A stretch of 64,000 bases of DNA, taken from Mariannaea sp. PMI_226. Its lineage: Eukaryota; Ascomycota; Sordariomycetes; Hypocreales; Nectriaceae. The translations under genes were made by a program, and so were the position numbers. The stretch spans positions 806,001-870,000 of the forward strand of contig JANFOG010000016.1 in the NCBI GenBank assembly GCA_024336345.1, in the 5' to 3' direction. The number at the start of each line of letters is the position of its first letter. The stretch's first letter is position 1. The notes below the pieces were generated by a model, which was not told the origin of the DNA, did no database searches, and saw only the letters and a list, made by a program, of their open reading frames with translations. Of this stretch, positions 11,431 through 22,953 are shown one piece after another.

Positions 11431-14400
11431 AACTACATTGGTAGATAATAGAGTAAATATAAATACCATTAGCCCATAAGTAATTAATAACCTAATATTA
11501 CTATAGAAAAATAAAGAATATCCTTATAAAATATCTAATATAAAAGGAAATGCCCTCTTCTATAAAAACAGATAGATTAACTAATAGATTAATTAATTAG
11601 AAGTTATTATTTAAGAAGAAATATAAAGTGAAGAATTTAATATTATAGATCTTAGAGGATATAATATAGTTTTTAGATACCCATAACTAGACCAATTCAA
11701 CCCACTAATTAACTAGCACACTAGCTAGGTATAAGCCTTTTGAGGTAATGCAATTAGTAATTAGAATAATAACTTAATAAATAACATAAGATCTTAAGGC
11801 CCTATTGATAAGATGGAGGAAGCCAAACTAGAAAATTAACAAACTCCCCTATGCCTAAAGGAATATAATATAAATAGACTAAAGGATTAAAAAATTATAT
11901 ATAAAAAACTATCGCACTCCTTAAAAAAACATTTATATAAATAAATAAAGATTTTAAGGAAAAAATTAAAATACTAAATATAAAAGAAGAAAGACTTAAA
12001 AACATTTTACCTTAATATTAGATCTATAAATAACTCTTTACCAAAGAATTTAAAATAAGACTACTAAAATATAGCCAATGGGATTATAAAATATAGCTAA
12101 AAGATAGAATAACACCTATATTTTACAAAATCTACAATCTTAATAAAATATAGCTTTAGATATTTAAGAAATACCTTAAAAAAATATTAAGAAAAGGATA
12201 TATTAGAATATTAAAGTCATTAGCTAGATATTTAATTATATTTATTCCTAAAAAGAATAATAAGTTCTAACTAATGGTGGATTACCGCAGGCTAAATGAT
12301 ATAATAGTTAAAGATAGAATATTATTACCCCTAATTAAGGAACTAAAGGACCAATTACAAGGTAAGAAGTGCTATACCGCGCTCAATCTTAAGGGAGCCT
12401 ATAATTTAATCTATATTAAAGAAGGATATAAATAGAAAATCACATTCTAAATGAAATTCGGATTATATAAATATCTTATTATATTTTTTAAACTTATTAA
12501 TATACTAATTATATTTTAGTAAATAATTAATAATATATTGTGCAAATATCTCAATATATTTATAATATACTATCTAAATAATATCCTAATCTTCTTAAAT
12601 AATAAAGAAGAATATATAAAATATATCTATAAAATACTATAAATATTATAAAAAGTAAAACTTCTAATTAAATTAAAAAAAAGTTATTTCTATATTGCAA
12701 AAGTAGACTTCTTAGGATATTATATCTTTTATAATAAGATAAGAATAAACCTTAAGAAAATATCGGCAGTTAAGGACTGGCCAGAATCAATAATAATTAA
12801 AGAAGTATAAGCCTTTCTAGGATTTGCTAACTATTATTGAAAATTCCTTAAGAATTTCAAAAAAATAATAATACCCCTTATTAAGCTAATTAAGAAAAAC
12901 ATTAAGTTTAAATTCACCACCAAGGCCCAAACCACCTTCAAAGAAATCAAATAATTAATACTTAGCAAACCAATTCTTAAAATATTCAATTTATAAAAAC
13001 CAATTAAATTAGAAATTAATATATTAGACTTTACCCTAAAAGCATAACTAAAACAATAAGATAATAATAGCAAACTACACCCAATAGCATTCTACTTACA
13101 TAAACTATATAAAACAGAATTTAACTACCCTATTTATAATAAAGAATTCCTTATAATAATCAATACCTTTAAAGAATTCAAATACTATTTATTAGAGAGC
13201 TACCACTAAATAAAAGTTTTTATAAACCATAAGAACATTTCATACTTTACTATAATATAAGAACTTAATAAATAATAACTATAATATATAGAAATCCTAA
13301 TAGAATTTGATTATATTATCATTTATATTAAAGGAATGGAGAATAATAGAATAAATACTATTAGCCGAAGAACCAACCTTAATATAAAACAACCCAAGAT
13401 TAACAAACAACTTCTAAGCTATATAAATATAAGATATTTTAGATAGAAGTATATTATAGTAATTTAGAAAAAAACAATCAAACAATTGAATATAATAATT
13501 AAAGAAGAAATATTTAAAGAAGAAATCGCTATATATAAAGTGGAATAAGAAAATCTACTATTATAATAAATCTAGGAGTATAATAAACAATTATTAAATA
13601 ATAAGAAAATAGATAAATAATAAATACCTAAAGAACTAAGAAAACCACTTATTAAAGAAATATATAAATATCCACTCTATAAATATTAAGAAATTATAAA
13701 AACCCTAGAATAAGTTAAGATAATATTTATATTTCCTAAGATCAAAAAAACCATTTAGAAAATCATATAAATATATATCATCTGCGCCAAAACGAAGGCA
13801 TAAAGACATAAACTATATGAAGAATTGTAACCACTACTAATTATAATATAACCATAAGATATAATTACAATAGACTTTATTATAAAACTACCCCTATCAT
13901 TAGACCTAATAATAGATATTATTTATAATAGCATTTTAGTTATTATTAATAGATTTATAAAATTTTTATATTTTATATTATATTAAGAAGCAATAAATAT
14001 AGAATAATTTTTATATATTTTTATAAGAAATATTATCAATATATATAGACTGCTAATTAAAATTGTTTTAAATAGAGGATTACCGTTCTTCTTGAACTTT
14101 TGGCAATACTTAATAAACAGGATTGGCCTAAACTATAAGCTCATTATAATATATTAACTATAGATCAATAGATAAATAAAAAAAATAAACTAAATATTAG
14201 AAATATACCTTTAGTATTATATTAATTATAAATAAAACAATTAGGTTAAGAAATTACTAATCACATAACTTACTTAAAATACTGCCCATAATAAAAGCAC
14301 AAAATTAACACCAGCTTATACTAACTTTAGATTCACCCTAAATACCTATAGAATACCAATAGAAAAAGGACCTATCGCACCAACAGCCATACTTAAGACC

Positions 14401-14885
14401 AATAAACTTAAGAATCTATATAAAGAACTATATATAGAACTTTCTTTTATATAAAACCAGTATAAAAAGCACTATAATAAAAAAAGATTGAAGAGATTAA
14501 CTTTCTTAAAAGGAGATATAGTCCTTATTACTATAAAAAATATTATAATTAAAAGACTAAATTAAAAACTTGATTATAAATATATTAAACCATATCTAGT
14601 TAAGAAGAAAATCTTAGAAAATAATTATAAAATTAACTTACCTAAAGAAATTAAGATCCACCCGGTATTTCACATCTCACTACTCAAAACCATCAACAAA
14701 GATATAATTATTATAGAAAAATAAATATTTAAAGTAAAAGTCAATAGATTAAAAGAATATAAAATAGAATAAATATTAAATATAAAAAAGAAAAAGGATA
14801 AAATTAAATATTTAGTAAAATAGAAAGAATATAAAGAAAATGAAAATTTATAAGAACTATTAGAATATTTTATATATTCCTAATG
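11420..14885 (+). pseudogene. G1-2 pol: protease, RT, RNase H, integrase, chromodomain
   Basis: This Ty3/gypsy polyprotein is collinear with G1-1. The protease motif lies at about 11,440, with the catalytic Asp changed. RT spans about 12,150-12,730, with DYRRLND near 12,285 and the YLDD box mutated near 12,570. RNase H is at about 12,950-13,380 and integrase at about 13,640-14,480. An eroded chromodomain lies at about 14,740-14,885. The 3' end overlaps the 3' end of the antisense gene. The copy is inactive. Confidence 0.88.
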
Positions 14886-15610
14886 GCTTTTGAAGAACTT
14901 TTACTAATAACATTAGAACCCAAGGAGAAAATAATATTATTAAAATTATAATCTAAGCCTAAAGATGATTAATCCATATTATCTAGAATACCTAAATAAT
15001 GCAAATCACTTAAAATATACTACTTATAGGATTTAAAAATAAGAAAAATCCCACCCTCCTTATCTAATTCAGCCATACCCCAAGTAAACAAATCAGAATT
15101 ATACTCCTTAACCTTTTTCCTTATTTTATATATATAAGCAAAATAACTTATAATAATAGCTAAAGAACTCTATAGCTCCGCCAACTGCTTATATAATACC
15201 AAAATCTTCTTACCAGCCTCCTCCTCCTCTCGCTTTAGTTTTTTCTATTAATTAATGAGCTTATTTACTATAGAAATTAATAATAATAATATATAAAGTA
15301 AAGAAAATCTATATAAGAAAGCCACCCTAATATTATCGCAAGTATGACCACATTTAATGCACTTAATACACCTATCCGACCGATTAATATTCTCCATCTT
15401 GCACTCCTTCTTATATTTAAAACAGAATGTGCATAATATATTGGCGGGATTGCTATTTAATTTAGCAAAAGCAAAAAGAGAATCATATTTAGTAGTTTTA
15501 TTATCTTCTTTTAAGATCTTTTTAATTATTTAAGGCTTGCGCTTGGAAATATAGCCTGATATAATTATTAGCTTAGCATTACGAATATTAAGAAGTTTAA
15601 ATTTGGCCAA
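14870..15610 (-). pseudogene. Antisense Zn2Cys6-like coiled-coil gene in G1-2
   Basis: This gene is antisense to gag-pol and fills the space between pol and the polypurine tract. At about 15,330-15,435 it reads CTFCFKYKKECKMEN then RCIKCIKCGHTC, giving C-x2-C-x6-C-x10-C-x2-C-x6-C. That is the ligand spacing of a GAL4-type Zn2Cys6 cluster, and all six Cys are intact. A coiled-coil-like stretch follows (KKLKREEEEAGKKILVLYKQ). The tail is less repetitive (DLFTWGMAELDKEGG) and ends within the pol 3' end. There are only a few in-frame stops, all TAA or TAG. The start codon is not clear. Function is unknown. It could be a transcription regulator acting on the LTR, but that is inference. Confidence 0.65.
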
Positions 15611-15678
15611 TTAATGAGAAATTTAAAATAGGCCTACTTATTAACCTTAAGGACAAGACCTTCGGAGGGGAGACATTA

Positions 15679-16108
15679 TATTACATCCTAATTAGCCTTA
15701 AATTATATATATATAGCCCCATAAATTTCTTATTAATTAACAATAGATTATAATTCCAAACCATAATCTAGGAATTGGATTATAAATTATTTTACAATCT
15801 AACTTAGGGATTATGATTCCAAACTATAATTTAAAAACAGAAATCCAATAGAGTTCGTTTAGATTTAACACTAAACCTTCGCAAACCTAGGATAATAGCT
15901 AATATATAAACCCTATCTATTCCCTAAATAGCCTATTTAGCTATTTAGCTTTCAATATAACTTGATTACCATAATCTATTTGTGTATTATTAGATATAAT
16001 ATTATAAGTGACTCTTCTGCTATTGCTTAATATAATGCCTTAACCATTCTGCCAATATAAACCTATTGCGACCTGGTTTATCCCTTGGGAACCGATCAGA
16101 CCATTACA
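15679..16108 (+). repeat. G1-2 3' LTR (430 bp)
   Basis: It follows a purine tract at 15,662-15,673 (TCGGAGGGGAGA) and ends CCATTACA, directly before GGAAG. It is less mutated than the 5' LTR. The U3 is 15,679-15,891 and a TATA-like box starts at 15,892. Confidence 0.93.
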
Positions 16109-16113
16109 GGAAG
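16109..16113. repeat. Target-site duplication GGAAG, right of G1-2
   Basis: This is the second copy of the 5-bp duplication. It lies inside Fot1-A transposase codons (complement CTTCC, within the Phe-Phe-Pro codons). Confidence 0.92.
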
Positions 16114-17189
16114 AAGTCAGACTTTGAAATATAGGTAATAGAGTATCTAATTAAATGCTCTATTTCTTTCCTATATACTATTTTAAGCGGCCTAAAGTAT
16201 GAAAAATCAAGAGGCTAAAGTAAATAAGATAAATTAGGTAGTATATAAAGTATAATAATTTTATTATCTTTATAATATTCCTTAAATTAGATTAAATAAT
16301 AACTTTTATACTTATTAAGAATAAAAAGATAATAGCAATCAATTAATTAATTATTTATATAATAATTAAAATGCTTTAGCCACTTAAGACCTATTATATT
16401 ATTAATCTAGCTATTTTAGATAATAATAATAGCCTAATTGCCTAAAAGGTTGCTTTCTTAATATCAATTAATAAGATAATATTAGCCTATGGCAATAAGA
16501 AATAGCGGGATTGCCCAGCCTCTTATATTAATAGCTTAAATAGTTATAATCTATTTTTAATTTTCAAGCTAAACCAATTTTAAATTTAAATGCCTTTCTA
16601 TACCTATTATAACCATTCCACTTATAATAATACCCATTATAAAGCCAATCTTATTAAAATTATATATATTATTTAATTAAATATTAAACTTATTTATTAT
16701 ATTTATTATAAATCTAAATTAATTATTAATTATCTTTAGATCTTTATATTTAGCTTTTTTATAATTATATTTATAAAAAAATTGCATTTTAAGCTCTAGG
16801 TGGCGTTTAATAAAATTTAAAGCCTAGCACTTGCTAATAGATAATACATTTCGATTAATAAGTAATTAATCAGCTATTTTTTTAACACCACACAATTATG
16901 GGGGAAATCCTCATAAATCTAGGTCTAAAATAAACTAAATAATAATATCTTCCTCTAGATTAGATAGCTTTTGTAAATTGGGAATGGTATTATATCGTGC
17001 AGAGATACCATTCTCTCTATTAAGGAGGGTACTATAAGAGACCTGGTAGACCCTTGCGGCGCGATGGAGACTTAATTTTGGGTCATTTTGATAGGCACGA
17101 AGGGCAAGAAGAATCTTTGCTTTATTATTTTGCTGTGATATATTTAATGGTTGAGAAGCATTTGATCAAATGGTTTGTGATGTATATGA

Positions 17190-17235
17190 GGGATTTTTGA
17201 CCAGCTCGCTTGTCTGACCAGCTCGCTTATTATAT
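17190..17235 (-). repeat. Fot1-A terminal region with tandem GACCAGCTCGCT units
   Basis: Two copies of a 12-bp unit, GACCAGCTCGCT, stand 5 bp apart at about 17,200-17,228, just outside the transposase N-terminus. Subterminal direct repeats of this kind are usual at ends of Fot1-like elements, and TA steps follow. The matching inverted end is outside the window, so the exact terminus is inferred. Confidence 0.55.
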
Positions 17236-17442
17236 ACATTATATATGTGTTAATCCATTAATATAAATGTAATTTATATTAATCTATCTGATGAATCTAA
17301 TAGACTTTTAGGAAAGCTATGTAAATAATCCTATTTCAGTCAGGTGTGGTTTAAGCTCAAAATAATCGCAATCGCAAGACTAGAAGGGTTGCAAAAGTCT
17401 CAAATTTTAGAGTGGCAACCTAGAAAAAGCCCTGCTGTAGCC
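17236..17442. other. Intergenic DNA between Fot1-A and the transporter 3' end
   Basis: About 200 bp of AT-rich DNA grading into normal composition. I see no gene here. It presumably holds the transporter's 3' untranslated region and polyadenylation signals. Confidence 0.6.
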
Positions 17443-19391
17443 TCAAACCTCAATCTTCTTCTCGAATGCCTCTTGTCTTCCGCCCTCCGTTAGCTTCTTT
17501 GAGACCTTTGCGTCCTTGCCATCAAAGAGAACAGCAATCTCTTCAAGCGTCGGACCTTTAGTCTCGACAAACAAAAACCAGATACAAGCTACCTCAGTGA
17601 CCAGGATCACAATATAAACAAAGTAGAACTTCCAAGCCAGCTTATCCAAGCCGATAGGGTTCACGTATTGGTTCACAACACCGGATAGAGCCGTCACACC
17701 TAGGCCGATAGCCAGGCCCTTAGTACGGATGCTGTATGGGAGGATCTCGGAGCAATAGGCAACGGTCAAACCTGGCCATGCAAAGCCAGCGATTCCATAG
17801 AAAAGAAATATCATGGCCAGAACGGCTCGCCCGGCGCCTGTATTACCTGTATCGGCATATACCGCGGAGCATCTGTAGAGATATTAGTCGCTTTGACAAG
17901 ATTCAGTCAGATTGAGGGGGCTTTACCCTGTCCAGATACTGAACACTATAAGCATACAAACAGCTGCAATAAGAAAGAGCATTCTGCGACCTAATCTCTC
18001 CACAAAGTAGACGGAGAAACCAATTGCCACAAGAAAAGACCAGATTTGAAGACCACCGTTGAATAAGGACTGGTCATAAGGTTTCTGAATTCCAACAGAG
18101 TTCAGAATATTATGGAGATAGTATGATACGAGACCGTTTCCTGCGTTTATCAGCCTTATGATTCGATGCAAAGCTTTTCAGATTCCGTACCTGAACATTG
18201 AGAAAAGAATGAGGTCAAGATAATGAGCAGTAGACGCTTGCGATTGCCGGGGGTTTGTAAGAAAACCATCCAGCCAGTCTCAGCCGCTTGAGTCTCTAGT
18301 TGGATAGTATCTTGAATCTCTGTGTATTCAGCCTGAATAAACGGGTCGGCCCGGTCGCCGTTCGCGTGGTACTATTAAGCCTTGGTTTTAGTACTTGGAC
18401 AAAGGAAGCCGAGCGACATGGCAGACCTGATACGCACCTTGATCAAGATGTTCAACGCTTCTTCATTTCTGCCTTTCGAACAAAGCCAACGAGGGCTCTC
18501 GGGCAAGGTAAACACCCCAAGCAACTGTAGCGTTGGCATGAGAGCTTGAAGGGCAACAGGAACACGCCATGAGGCTTCTCTAGTGTATTTGATTGTCCCA
18601 AACACCGTCCATGCCGCGATGATTGATCCAACATACCACAAGGTGTTGTACATGACAGTAAGCCGTCCACGATGTTGAGGGTACGCCAGCTCCATGATCA
18701 GAAGTGGCCCGGCACCAATGGAGATGTTAGATCCGAATCCGACAAGAAAGCGACCGCCGATAAACATGCCCTCATTGACGGATGGCACCGCTATAGCTAC
18801 TCAGCTTCTATTCTAGGATTACAACGCAACCTAGACTTGACGCACCTTGAATAACGACACCGACTATAAGTATGACACAGCCCAAGGCGGTGGCAATGCG
18901 ACGACCAAACTGATCGGCAATGTAAGGGGCTGTTAGATGGAACAGGTCAGCTTACACCTTGTAAAAAGCGACAGAGAGGAGCTTACAGAAGAACAGCGCA
19001 CTAAAAGCTCCAATATTGACGATTGCAGTGTACAAGCCGAGCGTCGAGCCAGAAGGGTGACCAAAGTCTGTCGCGGACGTAAGATTAACTTGAGATACCC
19101 AATGCAATACATAAACAAGAAGGCAAACATACAAGCTCGCCAGTTCTCAATAGTCTGCAACCCGTTAAGCAGACTCCCGTCATATCCTGATGAGTTGATT
19201 TATTAGATCGCGTGTTTCCGGAAGAAATGGTGTTCATTCATACCGTTAATTGTAGCGCAGAGCATGAGTAATGGCATTCGGATGTATAGGCTGCGTAAGC
19301 CGGCGTGCTTGTACCAGGTTATATGTGGAACTTGGAGATGAGGTTGCTCCTCATGATCGACGGAATACGTCTCGTTTTTCTCGGAAGACAT
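17443..19391 (-). CDS. MFS sugar transporter, intact, eight exons, 516 aa
   Basis: This is a proton-coupled sugar uptake permease of the plasma membrane (sugar porter family, 12 membrane segments in the family). Exons on the complement are 19,391-19,244, 19,186-19,133, 19,067-18,987, 18,929-18,846, 18,796-18,438, 18,371-18,191, 18,140-17,927 and 17,872-17,443. The seven introns are 49-66 bp with GT and AG ends. The joined frame has no stop and gives 516 codons, the usual size. The family signatures are present in order: GYDGSLLNGLQ near the N-terminus, QFGRR, MELAYPQHRGRL, LPESPRWL, ERLGRR, LPYSIRTKG and VETKGPTLEE. The start is the only Met in frame with exon 2. It faces a broken beta-galactosidase gene across 650 bp, so a galactoside such as lactose is a reasonable guess for its substrate. 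No RIP damage is visible. Confidence 0.93.
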
Positions 19392-20041
19392 GATGGAAGG
19401 TCAATGATGCAGAAAGAAGTAGATAGTAATTGATTGTGAATACTCTTCGAGATGCGGTGGAAAAGGTCACCTTCTTAAGGCCCCGATATTTCAACACAAA
19501 AGGTTTGTGCTGCACCGGCTGAAAGCTGATGGACCTAGGGAAGTGGAAAAGGCGAGCCATTCAATTACCCCAGATTAAGACTTAGTTCAGCCAATTTCGA
19601 CCCCATCCTGGTCATAGCTTATTATTCGTATAGAAAAGCATGGCTATAACGATTCAGGTTTATAGTAGTATCTCCATAATATACCCTCTAGATGTATCTT
19701 TTTGCCCATTACTTATATGTTAGTGTATAAAATGTACTCTATGGGTATTATGATATACGCCACGTCCCCTCGAGGAGCGGCATTGCAGCCACTCAGAAGG
19801 CCAGTATTCCGGGCCGCCTAACTAGGGGCCATTCGGCTTATCAACCAATCACAAACGCCCAATTCCGGTTAGTATGAGAACATAGGGACCATCACGGGAG
19901 TATGATATCAATAAGACTCTATTTTCCACTTGCGTTACTACTGCATCCTGGGCCTCAGCTTCCTGTTGTGTTTCTTTCCCTCCATTTCCAATAAAACTGC
20001 ATCTTGCAATTATCTCACTGGAACATCGATCACCCTCCAAC
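19392..20041. promoter_or_regulatory. Divergent promoter region between transporter and beta-galactosidase
   Basis: This 650-bp GC-normal gap lies between two start codons that point away from each other. CCAAT boxes, the HapB/C/E type in fungi, stand at 19,591-19,595 and 19,845-19,849. One CreA-like hexamer (CTGGGG on the minus strand) lies at 19,568-19,573. Both motif types are short and can occur by chance. A shared promoter is inferred from gene order. Confidence 0.5.
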
Positions 20042-20578
20042 ATGGGATCACTCAGTATCAGCATTCCTCATCTGAAGCGCAATGAGAATTCGAAGCAGCT
20101 CATAGTCAACGGGCGCCCATTCCTCATACGAGCGGGCGAACTTCATTCACTGACATCGGCCGAGTACATGGAGCCAGTGTGGCAGAACATGGTTGACACA
20201 AACATCAACACTTTGCTAGGCTGTGCAACGTGGGAGATGATAGAGCCCGAAGAAGATACGTTTGACTTCTCTGTTCTCGACGAGATTATTCTGGCAGCAC
20301 GAAAGCATTCGATGCATCTTGTTTTACTCTGGTTCGGCTCATTCAAAAATGGTAAGACCACTTTCCATGCTATAGTGCAGACGGACTGACCAGGGCATAG
20401 GGCTTTCGACATACGTGCCATCATGGGTTAAGCAAAACCCGAAGCGATTGCCTCGAGCGAAACTCCGCAAAGCTGGCGGCCGTCTTGAAACTGCTGATGT
20501 TGTGTCACTATTCCATCCTGAGTGTCGCAAGGCCGACGCTAAAGCGTTTGGTGCTCTCATGGAACATTTACGGGAATT
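20042..20578 (+). pseudogene. Beta-galactosidase-like gene (GH35/GH42 type), 3'-truncated
   Basis: This is the N-terminal part of a beta-galactosidase-like glycoside hydrolase of the kind carrying a GH42-like barrel. Exon 1 is 20,042-20,351. The intron is 20,352-20,400 (GTAAGA...CATAG, 49 bp). Exon 2 runs from 20,401. The joined frame reads NGRPFLIRAGELHS, TWEMIEPEEDTFDF, LVLLWFGSFKNG, then LSTYVPSWVKQNPKR across the splice, and AFGALMEHLRE before it breaks. Only about 162 codons remain, against more than 500 in the family, and the catalytic acids are lost. From about 20,578 the sequence is an internal piece of G1, with no LTR at the joint. A deletion or recombination therefore removed the rest, rather than a simple insertion. 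Confidence 0.82.
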
Positions 20579-21306
20579 TATATTTATACCATTTTATACC
20601 ATAAGGTAGCCAAAGATAATAAAACCCCTAAATAAAGGAGGGATAATAATAAAAAAAATTAATAATAATTAATATATTAATATTTTAAAAATATTATATA
20701 TCTATTATAAATGCCCTATATATATAAAAGGTAAGATATTTAATAATATATATCTAATTTAAATCCCTAAAGATATAATCTATAGAGATTTATAGCTTTA
20801 TTAAGAATTAAAAGATTATAAAATAAATAGATAATATAATAATATTAATATAATCTAGCTTAAATAATTAAAATATATCTTTCCAAAAGAATATAAAGAT
20901 AATACTAGCCCAGTAGATTGTCTATATAGAGAATGTTAATATTATTTAAAAATAAAGATTATAATATAGTATGCTAGATGAGATTATAAATTATAAAGGT
21001 TAGTAAAAAGAAGGTTCTAAGAAGCCACAACTTAAATAGCTATATTAATTAAGAAGATTTAAGCCTTTAAAAAGAAATTAAAAAATAAGGATTGCCCCAT
21101 ATAGAAGAGCAATAGAAGCAATTAGAATAGACTTAAAATAATTAATAAAAGGCTTTAAGAAATATAAGAGAGTTTAATATATAAATATAATATAAAATAA
21201 TATTATAAATATAAATTAAGGGAGAATAATTAATTATATTAGTAAATAATAAAGGAAATATAAATATTATTAGCCGATAGGTAGTTAATAACCTAATATT
21301 ATTATA
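20578..21306 (+). mobile_element. G1 gag fragment
   Basis: This is collinear with G1-1 positions of about 2,168-2,898, the unassigned ORF upstream of protease. It is heavily RIP-mutated and has no LTR at either side. Its left end truncates the beta-galactosidase gene and its right end meets the LINE. Confidence 0.85.
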
Positions 21307-21564
21307 GGAGGATAGCAATCTTTTTGCCTAATAAGACCAGTTCTTGTTACTGCAACCCCAATCTGCCCCAAAAACCCTCTCTGACAAGAGAATTGAAATC
21401 TACAGGTCCTAAAGGGCCCAGAACCGATGGCGCATTGGGGCCGCGGCGAAGACGCGGCGGCATTACCGATGGTGATTGATTCTGGCCGTTGTGGCCTAAG
21501 TTAAAATGCACACAACCCCCTATTTAACGAAAGCCAGTTCAACAACCGGGCCAGCAATGGACCC

Positions 21565-22953
21565 ATGGCGGCAGCAAATATGAATCTAGTCGAAGACGAA
21601 GAAAAAGAAGCATATAACACCATTGCTGGAATTATCCCCCCAAACCTCATGGACTAAGTCTAGACTGCCATGCAGAAATATGCCGACTAACGCAAGATGT
21701 GTGCCTAAGCCTTGCCCGACGCGAAGACGATTTGATTAATGGAAGACAGAATCGCCATAACCATCACTATAGCCATTAACATAGCAGTCGCAGCAGCCCT
21801 AGGAAACCCCCAAACGACAACTAGTAGCAATAACTCCAGGCCCTTTTACGCCTTTATAGCCTCCTATAGTATAAACCCCCCTATTAGTGGAAATAGTAAG
21901 CAATCGACGTAAAGCCACATCGAGAGAGAAGTCACCATACAAATAAGAGATGCACCACCAGATATAAGTAATAGAACACCAATAGATATAGTCTAGGCGG
22001 CGAATATAGCCCAAGGCAATATTGATGTGCTTACAGTATGGTGCCTACCCAGCGGAGATATAGTTCTTATATTTGTAATATTAGATAAGGCTAAGAGCTA
22101 TAATACCCCCGATTGGGTTGAAAAAGCCTTTGGAATTAATGCAATATTTGCCCCCCTTACCTTCATTATGATTGCAAAGGGGGTCCGAATCGCATCTATC
22201 CCTAATAATATTAATACCCTTATTAAGAAAATTAATAAATTAAATAATTTAAAGATCGTCTTAGTGAAGAAAACCAGGGGCCGATTTAGGGCTACCCTAA
22301 GAATAAACCTAATCCTTTATATAGCCTTAATTCGCAAAGCAAACCGACTATGTGATAATGGCCTGCTCCTAGATGTTAAACTCTTTAATTGCAAACCATT
22401 TAATGAAAACCTCCGCTTAATATAATGTTATAATTGCTTTAAATTTGGATATATTGCTAGGAACTGTAAGGCGCCCCCAATATGCGGCCACTGCGGAGGA
22501 GTAGTGCATAAAAACTGCTTAATATAGCAAAAAGAAATCCCATATTATTGCCCTTTATATAAAGGAGACCACCCGGCATGGAGCCGAGATTGCCCTATAG
22601 TAAAAGCGCATTGGGATTAAGTAAAGTAAGGTTATTTAGACCGACCCCTAAGATATTAAGAACGAAATAATAGCACCAGACCAATATGGACCTTTGCTGC
22701 ACCTAGCACAAGTAGCTTACAACCTTCTAAAAGGCCGGGACCTGGACGCCCAGTAGGGTTGGTAAATAAAAGCCGACGCACCTCAATCGCTACTCCCCTA
22801 AGCTGGGGCCAATCCCTAGGTAAAACAAGATTATCCTCTCCTTTATCCACTATATCCTTCCCATTACAGAACTAAGATATAGATATTATACTGGAATATA
22901 TAATGGAAACCAGCGCTCACATATCTAGCGCTATAGGCCCACAGCAAATATAA
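21565..22953 (+). pseudogene. LINE ORF1: gag-like RNA-binding protein with CCHC knuckles
   Basis: The nucleic-acid-binding protein of a Tad-like LINE, 462 codons from the ATG at 21,565 to TAA at 22,951, interrupted by RIP-type stops. The middle has an RRM-like domain at about 21,920-22,330 (REVTIQIRDAP, WCLPSGDIVLIF, YNTPDWVEKAFG). At the C-terminus come zinc knuckles: CYNCFKFGYIARNC at about 22,425-22,466, then CGHCGG and CPLYKGDHPAWSRDC up to about 22,595. A low-complexity tail follows. The 3' end overlaps ORF2 in another frame, as in relatives. Confidence 0.85.

Larger units (their letters stand above)
7557..16108 (+). mobile_element. Complete Ty3/gypsy chromodomain retrotransposon G1-2 (8,552 bp)
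   Basis: This full-length element has two 430-bp LTRs (7,557-7,986 and 15,679-16,108) and a perfect GGAAG target duplication. It is inserted in the transposase of Fot1-A. Its order is LTR, gag-like ORF, protease, RT, RNase H, integrase, chromodomain, antisense cysteine gene, polypurine tract, LTR. It is more strongly mutated than G1-1. Several stretches, for example 8,870-9,060, have lost G but kept C on the plus strand, the opposite of the matching part of G1-1. Confidence 0.95.
16109..17235 (-). mobile_element. Fot1/pogo-type DNA transposon Fot1-A, 5' part with transposase
   Basis: On the minus strand this reads as a Fot1-like DDE transposase. The helix-turn-helix N-terminus at about 16,960-17,160 is nearly unmutated (KILLALRAYQNDPKLSLHRA, NGISARYNTIPNLQKL). 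A CENP-B-like second DNA-binding part follows, with NFIKRHLELKM at about 16,780. The first catalytic Asp box at about 16,650 reads YNFNKIGFIMG, with Asp changed to Asn. The third box near 16,170 reads PLDFSYFRPLK with Asp retained. The transposase continues at 7,556-7,375. Mutation is light in the first 200 bp and heavy downstream. The element end is near 17,235. The start Met is not resolved. Confidence 0.85.

Noticed and set aside
18300..19206. Plus-strand ORFs inside the transporter locus
   Set aside because: They are shadows of the spliced minus-strand transporter, which has consistent exon phases and family motifs.
19351..19560. Minus-strand ORF MARLFHFPRS... as an N-terminal extension of the transporter
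   Set aside because: It is in another frame, ends beyond the transporter ATG and shows no link by a plausible intron.
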